64,000 bases of DNA, taken from the NCBI GenBank assembly GCA_016893485.2, contig JAFEKX020000001.1, positions 6,093,501 through 6,157,500 of the forward strand, given 5' to 3'. The notes beneath the pieces were generated by a model. It saw only the letters and a list, made by a program, of their open reading frames with translations. It was not told the DNA's origin and ran no database searches. The DNA comes from Streptomyces sp. P3. GTDB taxonomy: Bacteria; Actinomycetota; Actinomycetes; Streptomycetales; Streptomycetaceae. The translations under genes and the position numbers were made by a program. The stretch's first letter is position 1; the number at the start of each line of letters is the position of its first letter. This document shows positions 38,076 through 45,852 of this stretch, piece by piece.

Positions 38076-39203
38076 GTGACCGTCGACGACACGGGCTCCG
38101 GCGCGGACGCGGACGGCCGGGTGGCCCCCGATGCCGCCGATCCCGGCGAGAACCCGCTCGCGCTGCGTCTCGAAGGACTCATCCTCGGCGCAGAGCGCCG
38201 CTACACCCCCTTCCAGGCGGCCCGCACCGCCGGCGTCTCCATGGAGCTGGCCACGCGTTTCTGGCGGGCCATGGGCTTCGCCGACGTGGGCCAGGCCAAG
38301 GCGTTCACCGAGGCGGACGTCCTCGCGCTGCGGCGCCTGGCCGGTCTCGTCGAGGCGGGGCTGCTCAGCGAGGCCATGGCGGTGCAGGTGGCCCGCTCCA
38401 CCGGGCAGACCACCGCGCGGCTGGCCGGCTGGCAGATGGACTCGTTCCTCGAGGGCCTGACCGAGCCGCCGGAGCCGGGCATGTCCCGCACCGAGGTGAC
38501 GTACCCGATCATCGAGCTGCTCCTGCCCGAGCTGGAGGAGTTCCTCGTCTACGTCTGGCGGCGCCAGCTCGCCGCCTCGGCCGGCCGGGTCGTCCAGGCG
38601 GGCGACGACGAGGAGATGGTCGACCGGCGCCTCGCCGTCGGCTTCGCGGACCTCGTCGGCTTCACGCGGCTGACCCGGCGCATGGAGGAGGAGGAACTCG
38701 GCGAGCTCGTCGAGGCCTTCGAGACCACCGCCGCCGACCTGGTCGCCGCGCGCGGCGGGCGCCTGATCAAGACCCTCGGCGACGAGGTCCTGTTCTCCGC
38801 CGACGACGCCGGGGTCGCCGCCGAGATCGCCCTGCGCCTCATCGAGACCATGGCGGGCGACGAGACGATGCCCGAACTCCGCGTCGGCATCGCCTTCGGC
38901 ACGGTCACCACCCGCATGGGCGACGTCTTCGGCACGACGGTCAACCTCGCCTCCCGCCTCACGTCGATAGCTCCCCGCGACGCCGTCCTCGTCGACAGCG
39001 CCTTCGCCGAGGAGCTCGTCCGCAGCGGCGAGGCCCCCGCCTCCGAGGCGGAGGCGGCGGAGGCCGCGGCGACCGCCGAGAAGGAGGGCGAGGACCCGCC
39101 GACCTACCGCTTCGCGCTCCAGCCGATGTGGCAACGCCCCGTGCGTGGCCTGGGAGTTGTCGAACCCTGGCTCCTCACCCGCCGGGACTCCTCACCGGCG
39201 TAG
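38076..39203 (+). CDS. cya: Class III adenylate cyclase
   Basis: An intact 375-residue cytosolic protein. The N-terminal about 180 residues are all-helical (FQAARTAGVSMELATRFWRA, RLAGLVEAGLLSEAMAVQVA), as in the MerR/pH-sensor-like N domains of actinobacterial cyclases. The catalytic domain starts VGFADLVGFTRLTRRM with the metal Asp, continues TLGDEVLFSADDAGV with the second Asp, and has GTTVNLASRLTSIA with the transition-state Asn/Arg. In S. coelicolor cya at this locus makes cAMP needed for germination and development. Confidence 0.93.
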   Translation: MTVDDTGSGADADGRVAPDAADPGENPLALRLEGLILGAERRYTPFQAARTAGVSMELATRFWRAMGFADVGQAKAFTEADVLALRRLAGLVEAGLLSEAMAVQVARSTGQTTARLAGWQMDSFLEGLTEPPEPGMSRTEVTYPIIELLLPELEEFLVYVWRRQLAASAGRVVQAGDDEEMVDRRLAVGFADLVGFTRLTRRMEEEELGELVEAFETTAADLVAARGGRLIKTLGDEVLFSADDAGVAAEIALRLIETMAGDETMPELRVGIAFGTVTTRMGDVFGTTVNLASRLTSIAPRDAVLVDSAFAEELVRSGEAPASEAEAAEAAATAEKEGEDPPTYRFALQPMWQRPVRGLGVVEPWLLTRRDSSPA

Positions 39204-39215
39204 GGCCAACTGGCC

Positions 39216-39820
39216 TTACGGCACTCGGTGGTTGGCGAGCCCGTCCACGCAGAGCCCGATGATCGGCACGCACAGCCTCGGCCGACTGGGCGCGGGCGAG
39301 GGGAGTTGGCGGGCCGGCTCGGGGTGGGCGTGGGGTCCGGCGCGGTGGTGGAAGTGGGGCGGGGAGCCGGTGCCTCAGGCGGTGGCGTGGCGGCCGCGGG
39401 AGTCTCCGGGACGGTCGGCGGGTGCACCTCCGCAGGCGTGTGTGCCGTCGTCTGGTACGGAGTCGGTACGACCCCGGAAGTCGTCGTAGGAGTCGCGCTC
39501 TCGCCGCCCATCGCCGAGGTGGCGGAGGGGAGCGTGGACGGGATCGCGCTCGGGTCGGCGCGGATCGTGGCGGCAGCGTTGGCCGGGCGGTCGGCGCTCC
39601 GGGGCGCGTCCGGGCTGGGCTCGGCCTCGGCGGTACCCAGGCCGCCGACTCCGGACTCCGGCGCCAGTCGTACGAGGCTCAGCACCCCGGCGGCCACGGC
39701 GAGCCCGCCGACGGCCAGCAGGATCTTCCGGGGCCGGGGACGGCGGTGCCGGCCCCTCGGGAGCGGCGGCGCTATCTCCTCGGTGTCCTCGGCCGGCTCC
39801 GCCTTCGTGGTCGTCGTCAC
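39216..39820 (-). CDS. Membrane-anchored Pro/Thr-rich protein (frameshifted)
   Basis: About 200 residues. The N terminus is acidic then Arg/Pro-rich, followed by one helix ILLAVGGLAVAAGVLSLV and a long extracellular Pro/Thr/Ala-rich stretch. After a loss near 39285 the end reads LCVPIIGLCVDGLANHRVP with two cysteines that may form a disulfide. The GTG start at 39820 precedes TTTTKAEPAE. It looks like a wall-spanning protein with a small terminal knob. No family recognised. Convergent with cya. Confidence 0.65.
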
Positions 39821-39938
39821 GATCCCTCCCCTGTGGTGTGGCGGACGCACGTTATGCGCTTCTCCGGGCGGTGCGGCGGGAGTTGGGCGTGATGTCACCC
39901 GAACGGGGAACCCGCGTGCGATGATCGGGACCAGGTCA

Positions 39939-39954
39939 GTTAACCCACGTTAAC
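39939..39954. promoter_or_regulatory. Inverted repeat before enoyl-CoA hydratase
   Basis: GTTAAC-CCAC-GTTAAC, two perfect six-base arms, lies 12 bases before the ATG and next to the ribosome site. The AT-rich arms stand out in this GC-rich DNA, and the layout AAC-N4-GTT recalls operators of TetR-type fatty-acid regulators. Confidence 0.6.
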
Positions 39955-39966
39955 CAGGAGGCGGTC

Positions 39967-40761
39967 ATGAGCGAGGCGCGGTTCGGGGAGTTCGTGCTGG
40001 TGCGGCGGCACGGGCACGTCGCGGAACTGGTCCTGGACCGGCCCAAGGCCATGAACGCCGTCTCCACGGCCATGGCGGGCTCGATCGCCGAGGCCTGCGC
40101 GGCGCTGGCGGCGGACCGGGACGTCCGGGTGACCGTGGTGGCCTCGTCGCACGAGCGGGCGTTCTGCGTCGGCGCGGACCTGAAGGAGCGCAACTCCCTC
40201 ACGGACGCGGAACTCGTACGGCAGCGCCCGCTCGCCCGCGCCGCGTACACGGGCGTCCTGGAACTCCCCATGCCGACGATCGCCGCCGTGCACGGCTTCG
40301 CCCTCGGCGGCGGCTTCGAACTCGCCCTGTCCTGCGACCTGATCGTGGCCGACGGCACGGCCGTGGTGGGCCTGCCGGAGGTGTCGGTGGGCGTGATCCC
40401 GGGCGGCGGCGGCACGCAGCTGCTGCCCCGAAGGGTGGGCGCGGCAAGGGCAGCCGAGCTGATCTTCACCGCCCGCCGCCTCGAAGCACCCGAGGCGGCG
40501 GAGCTCGGCCTGGTGGACGTCCTGGTGGAGCCGGGCCAGGACCGCGAGGAGGCCCTCGCCCTGGCCACCCGCATCGCCGCGAACTCCCCGATCGGCCTGC
40601 GCGCGGCCAAGCGGGCCCTGCGCCTGGGCCACGGCCTCGACCTCCGAGCCGGCCTGGAGGTGGAGGACGCGGCCTGGCGCGCGGTGGCCTTCTCGGGCGA
40701 CCGAGCAGAGGGCGTAGCGGCTTTCAACGAGAAGCGAAAGCCGGAGTGGCCGGGAGAGTAG
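39967..40761 (+). CDS. Enoyl-CoA hydratase/isomerase
   Basis: An intact 264-residue crotonase-fold protein. The oxyanion-hole strands are visible as ERAFCVGADLKERNSL and IAAVHGFALGGGFELALSCD. LPEVSVGVIPGGGGTQLLPR carries the Glu typical of active hydratases, and AAELGLVDVLVEPGQ follows. It should hydrate trans-2-enoyl-CoA in fatty-acid or amino-acid breakdown; chain length cannot be told. It stands alone behind AGGAGG and an inverted repeat, followed by a repeat-filled gap. Confidence 0.93.
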   Translation: MSEARFGEFVLVRRHGHVAELVLDRPKAMNAVSTAMAGSIAEACAALAADRDVRVTVVASSHERAFCVGADLKERNSLTDAELVRQRPLARAAYTGVLELPMPTIAAVHGFALGGGFELALSCDLIVADGTAVVGLPEVSVGVIPGGGGTQLLPRRVGAARAAELIFTARRLEAPEAAELGLVDVLVEPGQDREEALALATRIAANSPIGLRAAKRALRLGHGLDLRAGLEVEDAAWRAVAFSGDRAEGVAAFNEKRKPEWPGE

Positions 40762-40774
40762 AGGAAACCGTGTC

Positions 40775-41000
40775 GGCGCAGCCCCACCCGCCAACACCGC
40801 TGGGGCCGACCCCTAGGGGCACGGGACTGTGACACACGCGGCACCACCGCGCGGGCGCGCCCGGCGCAGGCCCATCCGCCAACACAGCCGGGCGCCACCC
40901 CTTAGGGGCGCGGGACTGTGACACACGCGGCTCCGGCGCGCGGGCGCGCCCGGCGCAGGCCCATCCGCCAACACAGCCGGGCGCCACCCCTTAGGGGCGC
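40775..41000 (+). repeat. Tandem repeat, about 2.6 copies of 88-89 bp
   Basis: GGCGCAG occurs at 40775, 40863 and 40952, each followed by CCCATCCGCCAACA-like sequence, CACCCCTTAGGGGCGCGGG and then GACTGTGACACACGCGG in the first two copies. The first unit is more diverged. The third breaks off at GGGGCGCGGG, exactly where the dispersed repeat continues with GAACTGCGCG. The gap 40762-41171 contains nothing coding. Confidence 0.88.
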
Positions 41001-41025
41001 GGGGAACTGCGCGACCAGCCCCCAC
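40993..41025 (+). repeat. Dispersed GC-rich repeat, copy 6
   Basis: AGGGGCGCGGGGAACTGCGC then GACCAGCCCCCAC, fused to the end of the 88-bp tandem array. Confidence 0.85.
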
Positions 41026-41042
41026 CGGACCCGCGCCCAACA

Positions 41043-41115
41043 GACAACCCAACCCAACCCCAACCCCACCCCACCCCCACCCGGAACCCATCCCCGCGGC
41101 CAACCCCCCCCACGA
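41043..41115 (-). other. C-rich stretch, G-quadruplex potential on the minus strand
   Basis: The plus strand runs CAACCCAACCCAACCCCAAC and continues with C blocks to an eight-C run near 41107. The minus strand therefore carries many G3-G5 blocks with two- or three-base spacers, enough for intramolecular G-quadruplexes. It lies 57 bases upstream of the GGDEF gene. Confidence 0.65.
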
Positions 41116-41171
41116 CACCTATTCGCCGCATCAATGTCCCGCTATGCCCCAAACCTCCCTAGCCTGGAGTG

Positions 41172-42317
41172 ATGGGTGAGGACAGGCGGCTGGCGGCCGT
41201 GGTGGAGCTCGCACAGGGAATGGCGGCGGCACACACCCCGCGAGAGTCCTGGCGCGCGGCGGCAGCCGGCGCATGCCGTGCTCTGGAAGGCAGTTTCGCC
41301 GCCCTCTCGGTGTGGGAGCGCGAGCTGGGCAGGCTCAAGGTCCTGGTGAACGTCGGCGAGCGCGCCGAGGGCGAGGAGGAGTTCCCGGACGCCGAGACCT
41401 ACCCGGTCCACCAGTTCCCCGAGATCACCGAGTTCCTCCACGAACGCTGGGCCGGCGGCGGCGAGCCGAACGCCTGGGTCGAGACCGCCGAGGGCCCGGC
41501 CGCGGGCAGCCCCGGCTACTGCCACCAACGCGTGGCCGCCCTACGACGCCGTAGACGCGGATGCTGCGTCGTCGCGCCGATCGTGCTGCACGGCCGGGCC
41601 TGGGGCGAGCTGTACGTGGCACGCCCGGTCGGCGCGCCCGTCTTCGGCCGGGGCGACGCCGACTTCGCGACCGTGCTGGCGTCCGTCGTCGCGGCCGGGA
41701 TCGCGCAGACCGAGCGGCTGGAGGAGGCCAGGCGGCTCGCGTTCACGGACGCGCTCACCGGCCTCGCCAACCGCCGCGCCGTCGACGTACGGCTCGACGA
41801 GGCGATCGAGCGGCACCGGCGCGACGGGGTCGTGGTGAGCCTCGTCGTGTGCGACCTGAACGGGCTCAAGCGCGTGAACGACACCCGGGGTCACGCGGTC
41901 GGCGACCGGCTCCTCGAACGCTTCGGCTCGGTGCTGTCGCTGTGCGGCGCGATGCTGCCGGGCGCGCTCGCCGCGCGGCTCGGCGGGGACGAGTTCTGTC
42001 TGCTCGCGGTCGGACCGCCCGCCGACGAGGTGGTCGACGCGGCGGTCGAACTCTGCCGCCGCGCGGCCGAGTTGGAGCTGGGCGAGGGCGTCGCGTGCGG
42101 GGTCGCGTCGACGGAGGACCCGATCGGGGCGGTACGGTCCGGACGCCGGCTGTTCCGGCTGGCGGACGCCGCCCAGTACCGTGCGAAGGCACTCCGCGCG
42201 GACAAGCCGGTGGTCGCCGGGCGCGACGGCCCGGACGATCCGGTCGTACGGCTCGCGGACTCCCCGACGCCGGAGATGCCGGCGGAACGGCGGCGGTTCC
42301 GGGGCCGGAGGACGTGA
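41172..42317 (+). CDS. GAF-GGDEF diguanylate cyclase
   Basis: An intact protein of about 381 residues. Residues 1-180 form a GAF-like sensor domain. After a short helix (LEEARRLAFTDALTGLANRR) comes the GGDEF domain. The active site is intact as RLGGDEFCLL, with LVVCDLNGLKRVNDTRGHAVG giving the metal Asp, so it should make c-di-GMP. No EAL domain and no clear RxxD inhibitory site four residues before GGDEF. No membrane helix, so it is cytosolic. GTG 41169 is an alternative start. c-di-GMP controls development in Streptomyces through BldD. Confidence 0.92.
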   Translation: MGEDRRLAAVVELAQGMAAAHTPRESWRAAAAGACRALEGSFAALSVWERELGRLKVLVNVGERAEGEEEFPDAETYPVHQFPEITEFLHERWAGGGEPNAWVETAEGPAAGSPGYCHQRVAALRRRRRGCCVVAPIVLHGRAWGELYVARPVGAPVFGRGDADFATVLASVVAAGIAQTERLEEARRLAFTDALTGLANRRAVDVRLDEAIERHRRDGVVVSLVVCDLNGLKRVNDTRGHAVGDRLLERFGSVLSLCGAMLPGALAARLGGDEFCLLAVGPPADEVVDAAVELCRRAAELELGEGVACGVASTEDPIGAVRSGRRLFRLADAAQYRAKALRADKPVVAGRDGPDDPVVRLADSPTPEMPAERRRFRGRRT

Positions 42318-42363
42318 GCCGCCCGGGGTCGGCGCGTGTGACCTACCTGTAAGGGTCTCAGCG

Positions 42364-42379
42364 GTCACCCGGTAGTGAC
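42364..42379 (+). promoter_or_regulatory. Possible AfsQ1/GlnR-type box before hutH
   Basis: GTCAC, six bases, GTGAC. It fits GTnAC-n6-GTnAC and is at the same time an inverted repeat. It lies 31 bases upstream of the hutH start. Eight fixed bases occur about twice by chance in 64 kb on two strands, so location is the main argument. Confidence 0.35.
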
Positions 42380-42410
42380 ACCGCCACATTCAATGCGTAC
42401 GCTCCTGAAT

Positions 42411-43955
42411 ATGGATATGCACACTGTGGTGGTGGGGACGTCCGGGGTCACCGCGTCCGACGTCCTCGCCGTGGCGCGTGGGGGCGCCCGGATCGAGCTT
42501 TCGGCCGAGGCGGTCGCGGCGCTCGCCGCGGCGCGCGAGATCGTGGACGCGCTCGCGGCCAAGCCGGAGCCCGTGTACGGCGTGAGCACCGGCTTCGGGG
42601 CGCTGGCGTCCCGGCACATCAGCCCGGAACTACGCGCCCAGCTGCAGCGCAACATCGTCCGCTCGCACGCCGCCGGCATGGGCCCGCGCGTGGAGCGCGA
42701 GGTCGTTCGCGCGCTGATGTTCCTGCGGCTCAAGACCGTCTGCTCGGGCCACACCGGCGTCCGCCCCGAGGTCGCCCAGACCATGGCCGACGTCCTCAAC
42801 GCCGGGATCACGCCCGTCGTCCACGAGTACGGCTCCCTCGGCTGCTCCGGCGACCTCGCCCCGCTCTCGCACTGCGCGCTGACGCTCATGGGCGAGGGCG
42901 ACGCGGAGGGCCCGGACGGGGTCGTACGGCCCGCGGGCGAGCTGCTCGCCGAACACGGCATCGCCCCGGTCGAGTTGCGGGAGAAGGAGGGCCTCGCCCT
43001 GCTCAACGGCACCGACGGCATGCTCGGCATGCTGGTCATGGCGCTGGCCGACCTCGACATGCTCTACAAGTCCGCCGACGTCACGGCGGCCCTCTCCCTG
43101 GAGGCGCTGCTCGGCACCGACAAGGTGCTCGCGCCCGAGCTGCACGCCATCCGCCCGCACCCCGGACAGGGCGCCAGCGCCGCCAACATGCTTGCCGTGC
43201 TTGACGGTTCGGAGCTGACCGGGCACCACCAGGACGACGCGCCGCGTGTCCAGGACGCCTACTCGGTGCGATGCGCCCCGCAGGTCGCCGGTGCCGGACG
43301 CGACACCATCGCGCACGCACGCCTCGTCGCGGAACGGGAGTTGGCGTCCGCCGTCGACAACCCCGTCGTGCTGCCCGACGGTCGGGTCGAGTCCAACGGC
43401 AACTTCCATGGCGCGCCCGTGGCGTACGTCCTCGACTTCCTCGCCATCGCCGCCGCCGACCTCGGTTCGATCGCCGAGCGCCGCACCGACCGGCTGCTCG
43501 ACAAGAACCGCTCGCACGGGCTGCCGCCGTTCCTCGCGGACGACGCCGGGGTCGACTCCGGGCTGATGATCGCCCAGTACACGCAGGCCGCGCTGGTCAG
43601 CGAGATGAAGCGGCTCGCGGTGCCCGCCTCCGCCGACTCGATCCCGTCCTCCGCGATGCAGGAGGACCACGTCTCCATGGGCTGGTCGGCCGCCCGCAAG
43701 CTGCGCACCGCCGTCGACAACCTCACCCGGATCATCGCCGTCGAGCTGTACGCGGCGACGCGCGCGGTGGAGCTGCGCGAGGGGCTGGCGCCCGCGCCGG
43801 CGTCCCGGGCGGTCATCGATGCCGTACGCGCGGCGGGAGTCGAGGGTCCTGGCCCCGACCGGTTCCTGTCTCCCGACCTCGCCGCGGCCGACGCGTTCGT
43901 GCGGGGCGGGCATGTGGTCGAGGCCGTGGAGAAGGTCACCGGGCCGTTGCGGTAG
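42411..43955 (+). CDS. hutH: Histidine ammonia-lyase
   Basis: Converts L-histidine to urocanate and ammonia. An intact 514-residue protein from ATG 42411, normal length. The prosthetic MIO group forms from residues 145-147, here Cys-Ser-Gly in GSLGCSGDLAPL instead of Ala-Ser-Gly. YGVSTGFGALA near residue 56 and NLTRIIAVELYAATRA near the end are family blocks. It stands alone without other hut genes, as in other Streptomyces. GTCAC-N6-GTGAC at 42364-42379 upstream fits the GTnAC-n6-GTnAC type of box. A strong terminator follows. Confidence 0.96.
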   Translation: MDMHTVVVGTSGVTASDVLAVARGGARIELSAEAVAALAAAREIVDALAAKPEPVYGVSTGFGALASRHISPELRAQLQRNIVRSHAAGMGPRVEREVVRALMFLRLKTVCSGHTGVRPEVAQTMADVLNAGITPVVHEYGSLGCSGDLAPLSHCALTLMGEGDAEGPDGVVRPAGELLAEHGIAPVELREKEGLALLNGTDGMLGMLVMALADLDMLYKSADVTAALSLEALLGTDKVLAPELHAIRPHPGQGASAANMLAVLDGSELTGHHQDDAPRVQDAYSVRCAPQVAGAGRDTIAHARLVAERELASAVDNPVVLPDGRVESNGNFHGAPVAYVLDFLAIAAADLGSIAERRTDRLLDKNRSHGLPPFLADDAGVDSGLMIAQYTQAALVSEMKRLAVPASADSIPSSAMQEDHVSMGWSAARKLRTAVDNLTRIIAVELYAATRAVELREGLAPAPASRAVIDAVRAAGVEGPGPDRFLSPDLAAADAFVRGGHVVEAVEKVTGPLR

Positions 43956-43962
43956 GGCAGTT

Positions 43963-43992
43963 GGGGTCCCGTCCCGCCAACGGCGGGACCCC
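43963..43992 (+). terminator. Terminator after hutH
   Basis: GGGGTCCCG at 43963 pairs with CGGGACCCC at 43984-43992. An alternative inner hairpin GTCCCGCC/GGCGGGAC with an AAC loop also forms. It ends six bases before the stop of the convergent lipoprotein gene. Confidence 0.8.
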
Positions 43993-43997
43993 GTAGG

Positions 43998-44822
43998 TCA
44001 CTTGAGCTTGGCTGCCTGTGCGTCGATCACGGCGGGCGGCACGACGTAGGCCTTGCCGGACATCAGGGCGCCGAGGTTGACCGTGTAGTACGTGACGAGG
44101 GTGTTGCCGTGGCGCACCACCTCGGTGTGCATGGTGCCCGTCTTGCCGCCGGAGTCCTCCATCACGGCGCTCGCGCCGAACGCCACCGACTCGTCACCGG
44201 TGTCGGAGGCCTTCTCGGCGGCGACCCCGGTGTACTTCTGGCTGTCGCCGCCCGAGGTGACGGTGAAGCCGCCGGAGCAGCTCCTGACCCCGTCGGAGAC
44301 GGACTTGAAGGCCTTCTCCGCGCCGTCGCCGTCGTACGAGGACAGCCCGACGACGGTGGTCGTACGGTCCAGCGCGGTACCGAACGCGTCGTCGAACTCC
44401 TTCTCGGTCATGTCCTCCATGGACTTGGAGGCGGCGGAGGAGGGCTTCTTCGCCTCGGTGACCAGCTTGTTGGTGGCCGCACCGGCCTCGCCCGGCGCCT
44501 GCGCGGCCATGGCCCAGGCCAGCGGCCGACACTGCGCCTTGTCGGCGGTGACGGCGCTCTTGGACGCGGGGAACGTCTTGCCGACCGACCCGATCTCGTA
44601 GCCGGCGGCGTCGCCCTTCGCGAGGGCCAGTTTCTTCAACTCGGCGACGGTGAGCGCCTTGGCGGTGTTCTTCGAGGAGTCCTGGGCGGAATCCCCGGTG
44701 GTGCCCTTGGTGTTGCTCTCGGCCTTGTCCGAACCGCCGTCGGAGCAACCGGTGATGAGGGCCAGCGACAGTGCGCTCACCGCGACGGTGACGCACAGCC
44801 GTATGCCCGATGATCTCTTCAT
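43998..44822 (-). CDS. Secreted lipoprotein
   Basis: An intact 274-residue protein. Signal peptide with lipobox ALITGC, Cys near residue 26, then a Ser/Asp/Lys-rich linker. The globular part contains KADKAQCRPLAWAMA-like and VRSCSGGFTVTSGG segments, so two cysteines may pair. DRTTTVVGLSSYDGDGAEKA and HTEVVRHGNTLVTYYTVNLG suggest a beta-rich fold, similar to lipoproteins of the PknH-sensor-like kind, but I cannot assign it. Located outside the membrane by its lipid anchor. Convergent with hutH. Confidence 0.8.
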   Translation of the reverse strand: MKRSSGIRLCVTVAVSALSLALITGCSDGGSDKAESNTKGTTGDSAQDSSKNTAKALTVAELKKLALAKGDAAGYEIGSVGKTFPASKSAVTADKAQCRPLAWAMAAQAPGEAGAATNKLVTEAKKPSSAASKSMEDMTEKEFDDAFGTALDRTTTVVGLSSYDGDGAEKAFKSVSDGVRSCSGGFTVTSGGDSQKYTGVAAEKASDTGDESVAFGASAVMEDSGGKTGTMHTEVVRHGNTLVTYYTVNLGALMSGKAYVVPPAVIDAQAAKLK

Positions 44823-44863
44823 GAGCGGACTATGAAGCTTGGGTCAAAGAAGCGTCAAGCGAG

Positions 44864-45178
44864 TTAAAAGCCCAGCCGTTCCCGGCGCATCGAATACGCC
44901 ACGAATCCGGCGCCGAGGCCGAGGAACACCGTGCCGCCGACGATGTACGGCGTGGTGTTCGGGCTGCCGGTGTCGGCGAGTTGGGTGTGGTCCGAGGTGG
45001 TGGTGACGTCCGTCGAGGTGACCCGGGCCTGCTGGGTGACCTGCGAGGTAGGCGTCGCCGAAGTCTCCACTCCGGCCTGGGCGGTCACCGTCGCGTTGGC
45101 GGAGGGGACGAACCACAGGGCGCCCAGCAGGGTGCCCGCGGCGGTGGCGGTCAGCATCGTTCGGCGAGCGGTTGACAC
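44864..45178 (-). CDS. Small wall-anchored protein with an LADTG sorting signal
   Basis: An intact 104-residue protein from GTG 45178. It has a signal peptide to about residue 29 (WFVPSANA), a mature region of only about 40 Thr/Ser/Val-rich residues, then LADTG, the helix YIVGGTVFLGLGAGFVAYS and the basic tail MRRERLGF. LAxTG is the motif preferred by the class E sortases that anchor long chaplins in Streptomyces. No chaplin domain is seen, so the role of this tiny surface peptide is unknown. Confidence 0.82.
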   Translation of the reverse strand: MSTARRTMLTATAAGTLLGALWFVPSANATVTAQAGVETSATPTSQVTQQARVTSTDVTTTSDHTQLADTGSPNTTPYIVGGTVFLGLGAGFVAYSMRRERLGF

Positions 45179-45287
45179 GGAATATCGATCCCCTTGTGGC
45201 GCTGGCGAATTGGCCGTGTGGGGCGATGCTAATGAACTGTGCGGGTTGCGGGAAAGTCACGGGAGCCGTGGGCCGTACGCTCCCGGC

Positions 45288-45641
45288 ATGAGCACCCCAG
45301 AGACATCACGTTTTGTACGCCTTCGTGTCGAGCTCGTTCTCGAAGTCGAGAACGAGGACGCCGTGACCAAGGCCGCGCTGGCCAAGATCGCCGAGGATCC
45401 CGAGCTGCCCGGCGACGAGCGCGGTCACGCCGAGACCGCTGTGACCGAAGACACCGCCGAGGCCCTCGCCTATCTCGTCGACCCGTTCGACCTGGTCAGC
45501 GAGATGCCCGGGGTCGATCTCGCACAGGCCTCGTGGAGCAGTGAGGAGATCGACTACGACCCGGATTCGCCGGATTGGGACATCGACGAGGATGATGTCG
45601 ACGGCGACGAGGAATCGGACGGGACGGCAGTGGCCGGCTGA
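45288..45641 (+). CDS. Small acidic protein of unknown function
   Basis: An intact 117-residue protein. VRLRVELVLEVENEDAVTKA suggests a beta strand and helix; the C-terminal 35 residues are strongly acidic (DYDPDSPDWDIDEDDVDGDE). No signal peptide, membrane helix or cysteine. No known domain recognised. It stands alone and is followed by a strong terminator. Confidence 0.75.
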   Translation: MSTPETSRFVRLRVELVLEVENEDAVTKAALAKIAEDPELPGDERGHAETAVTEDTAEALAYLVDPFDLVSEMPGVDLAQASWSSEEIDYDPDSPDWDIDEDDVDGDEESDGTAVAG

Positions 45642-45653
45642 GCCGTGCGCGGG

Positions 45654-45697
45654 ACGACGAGGCCCCGGGCGGCGACCGCTGTCCGGGGCCTCGTCGT
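45654..45697 (+). terminator. Terminator before the L,D-transpeptidase gene
   Basis: A 15-bp perfect stem, ACGACGAGGCCCCGG at 45654 with its complement ending at 45697, with a 14-base loop. It is 12 bases after the preceding stop. Confidence 0.9.
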
Positions 45698-45852
45698 GGA
45701 CGTGGTGTGCCCCACACCTGGGCGACAGGCGGAACGGTAGGCACCAGTCGTAGGGTTGGTCTCTTGAGAATTTGTTCAACGGGAACTACGTGCGGGGCCA
45801 ACGGGGTCACTCGGGGTTTTCAGGTTTTTCGGCAACGATGGAGAAGCGTGTG

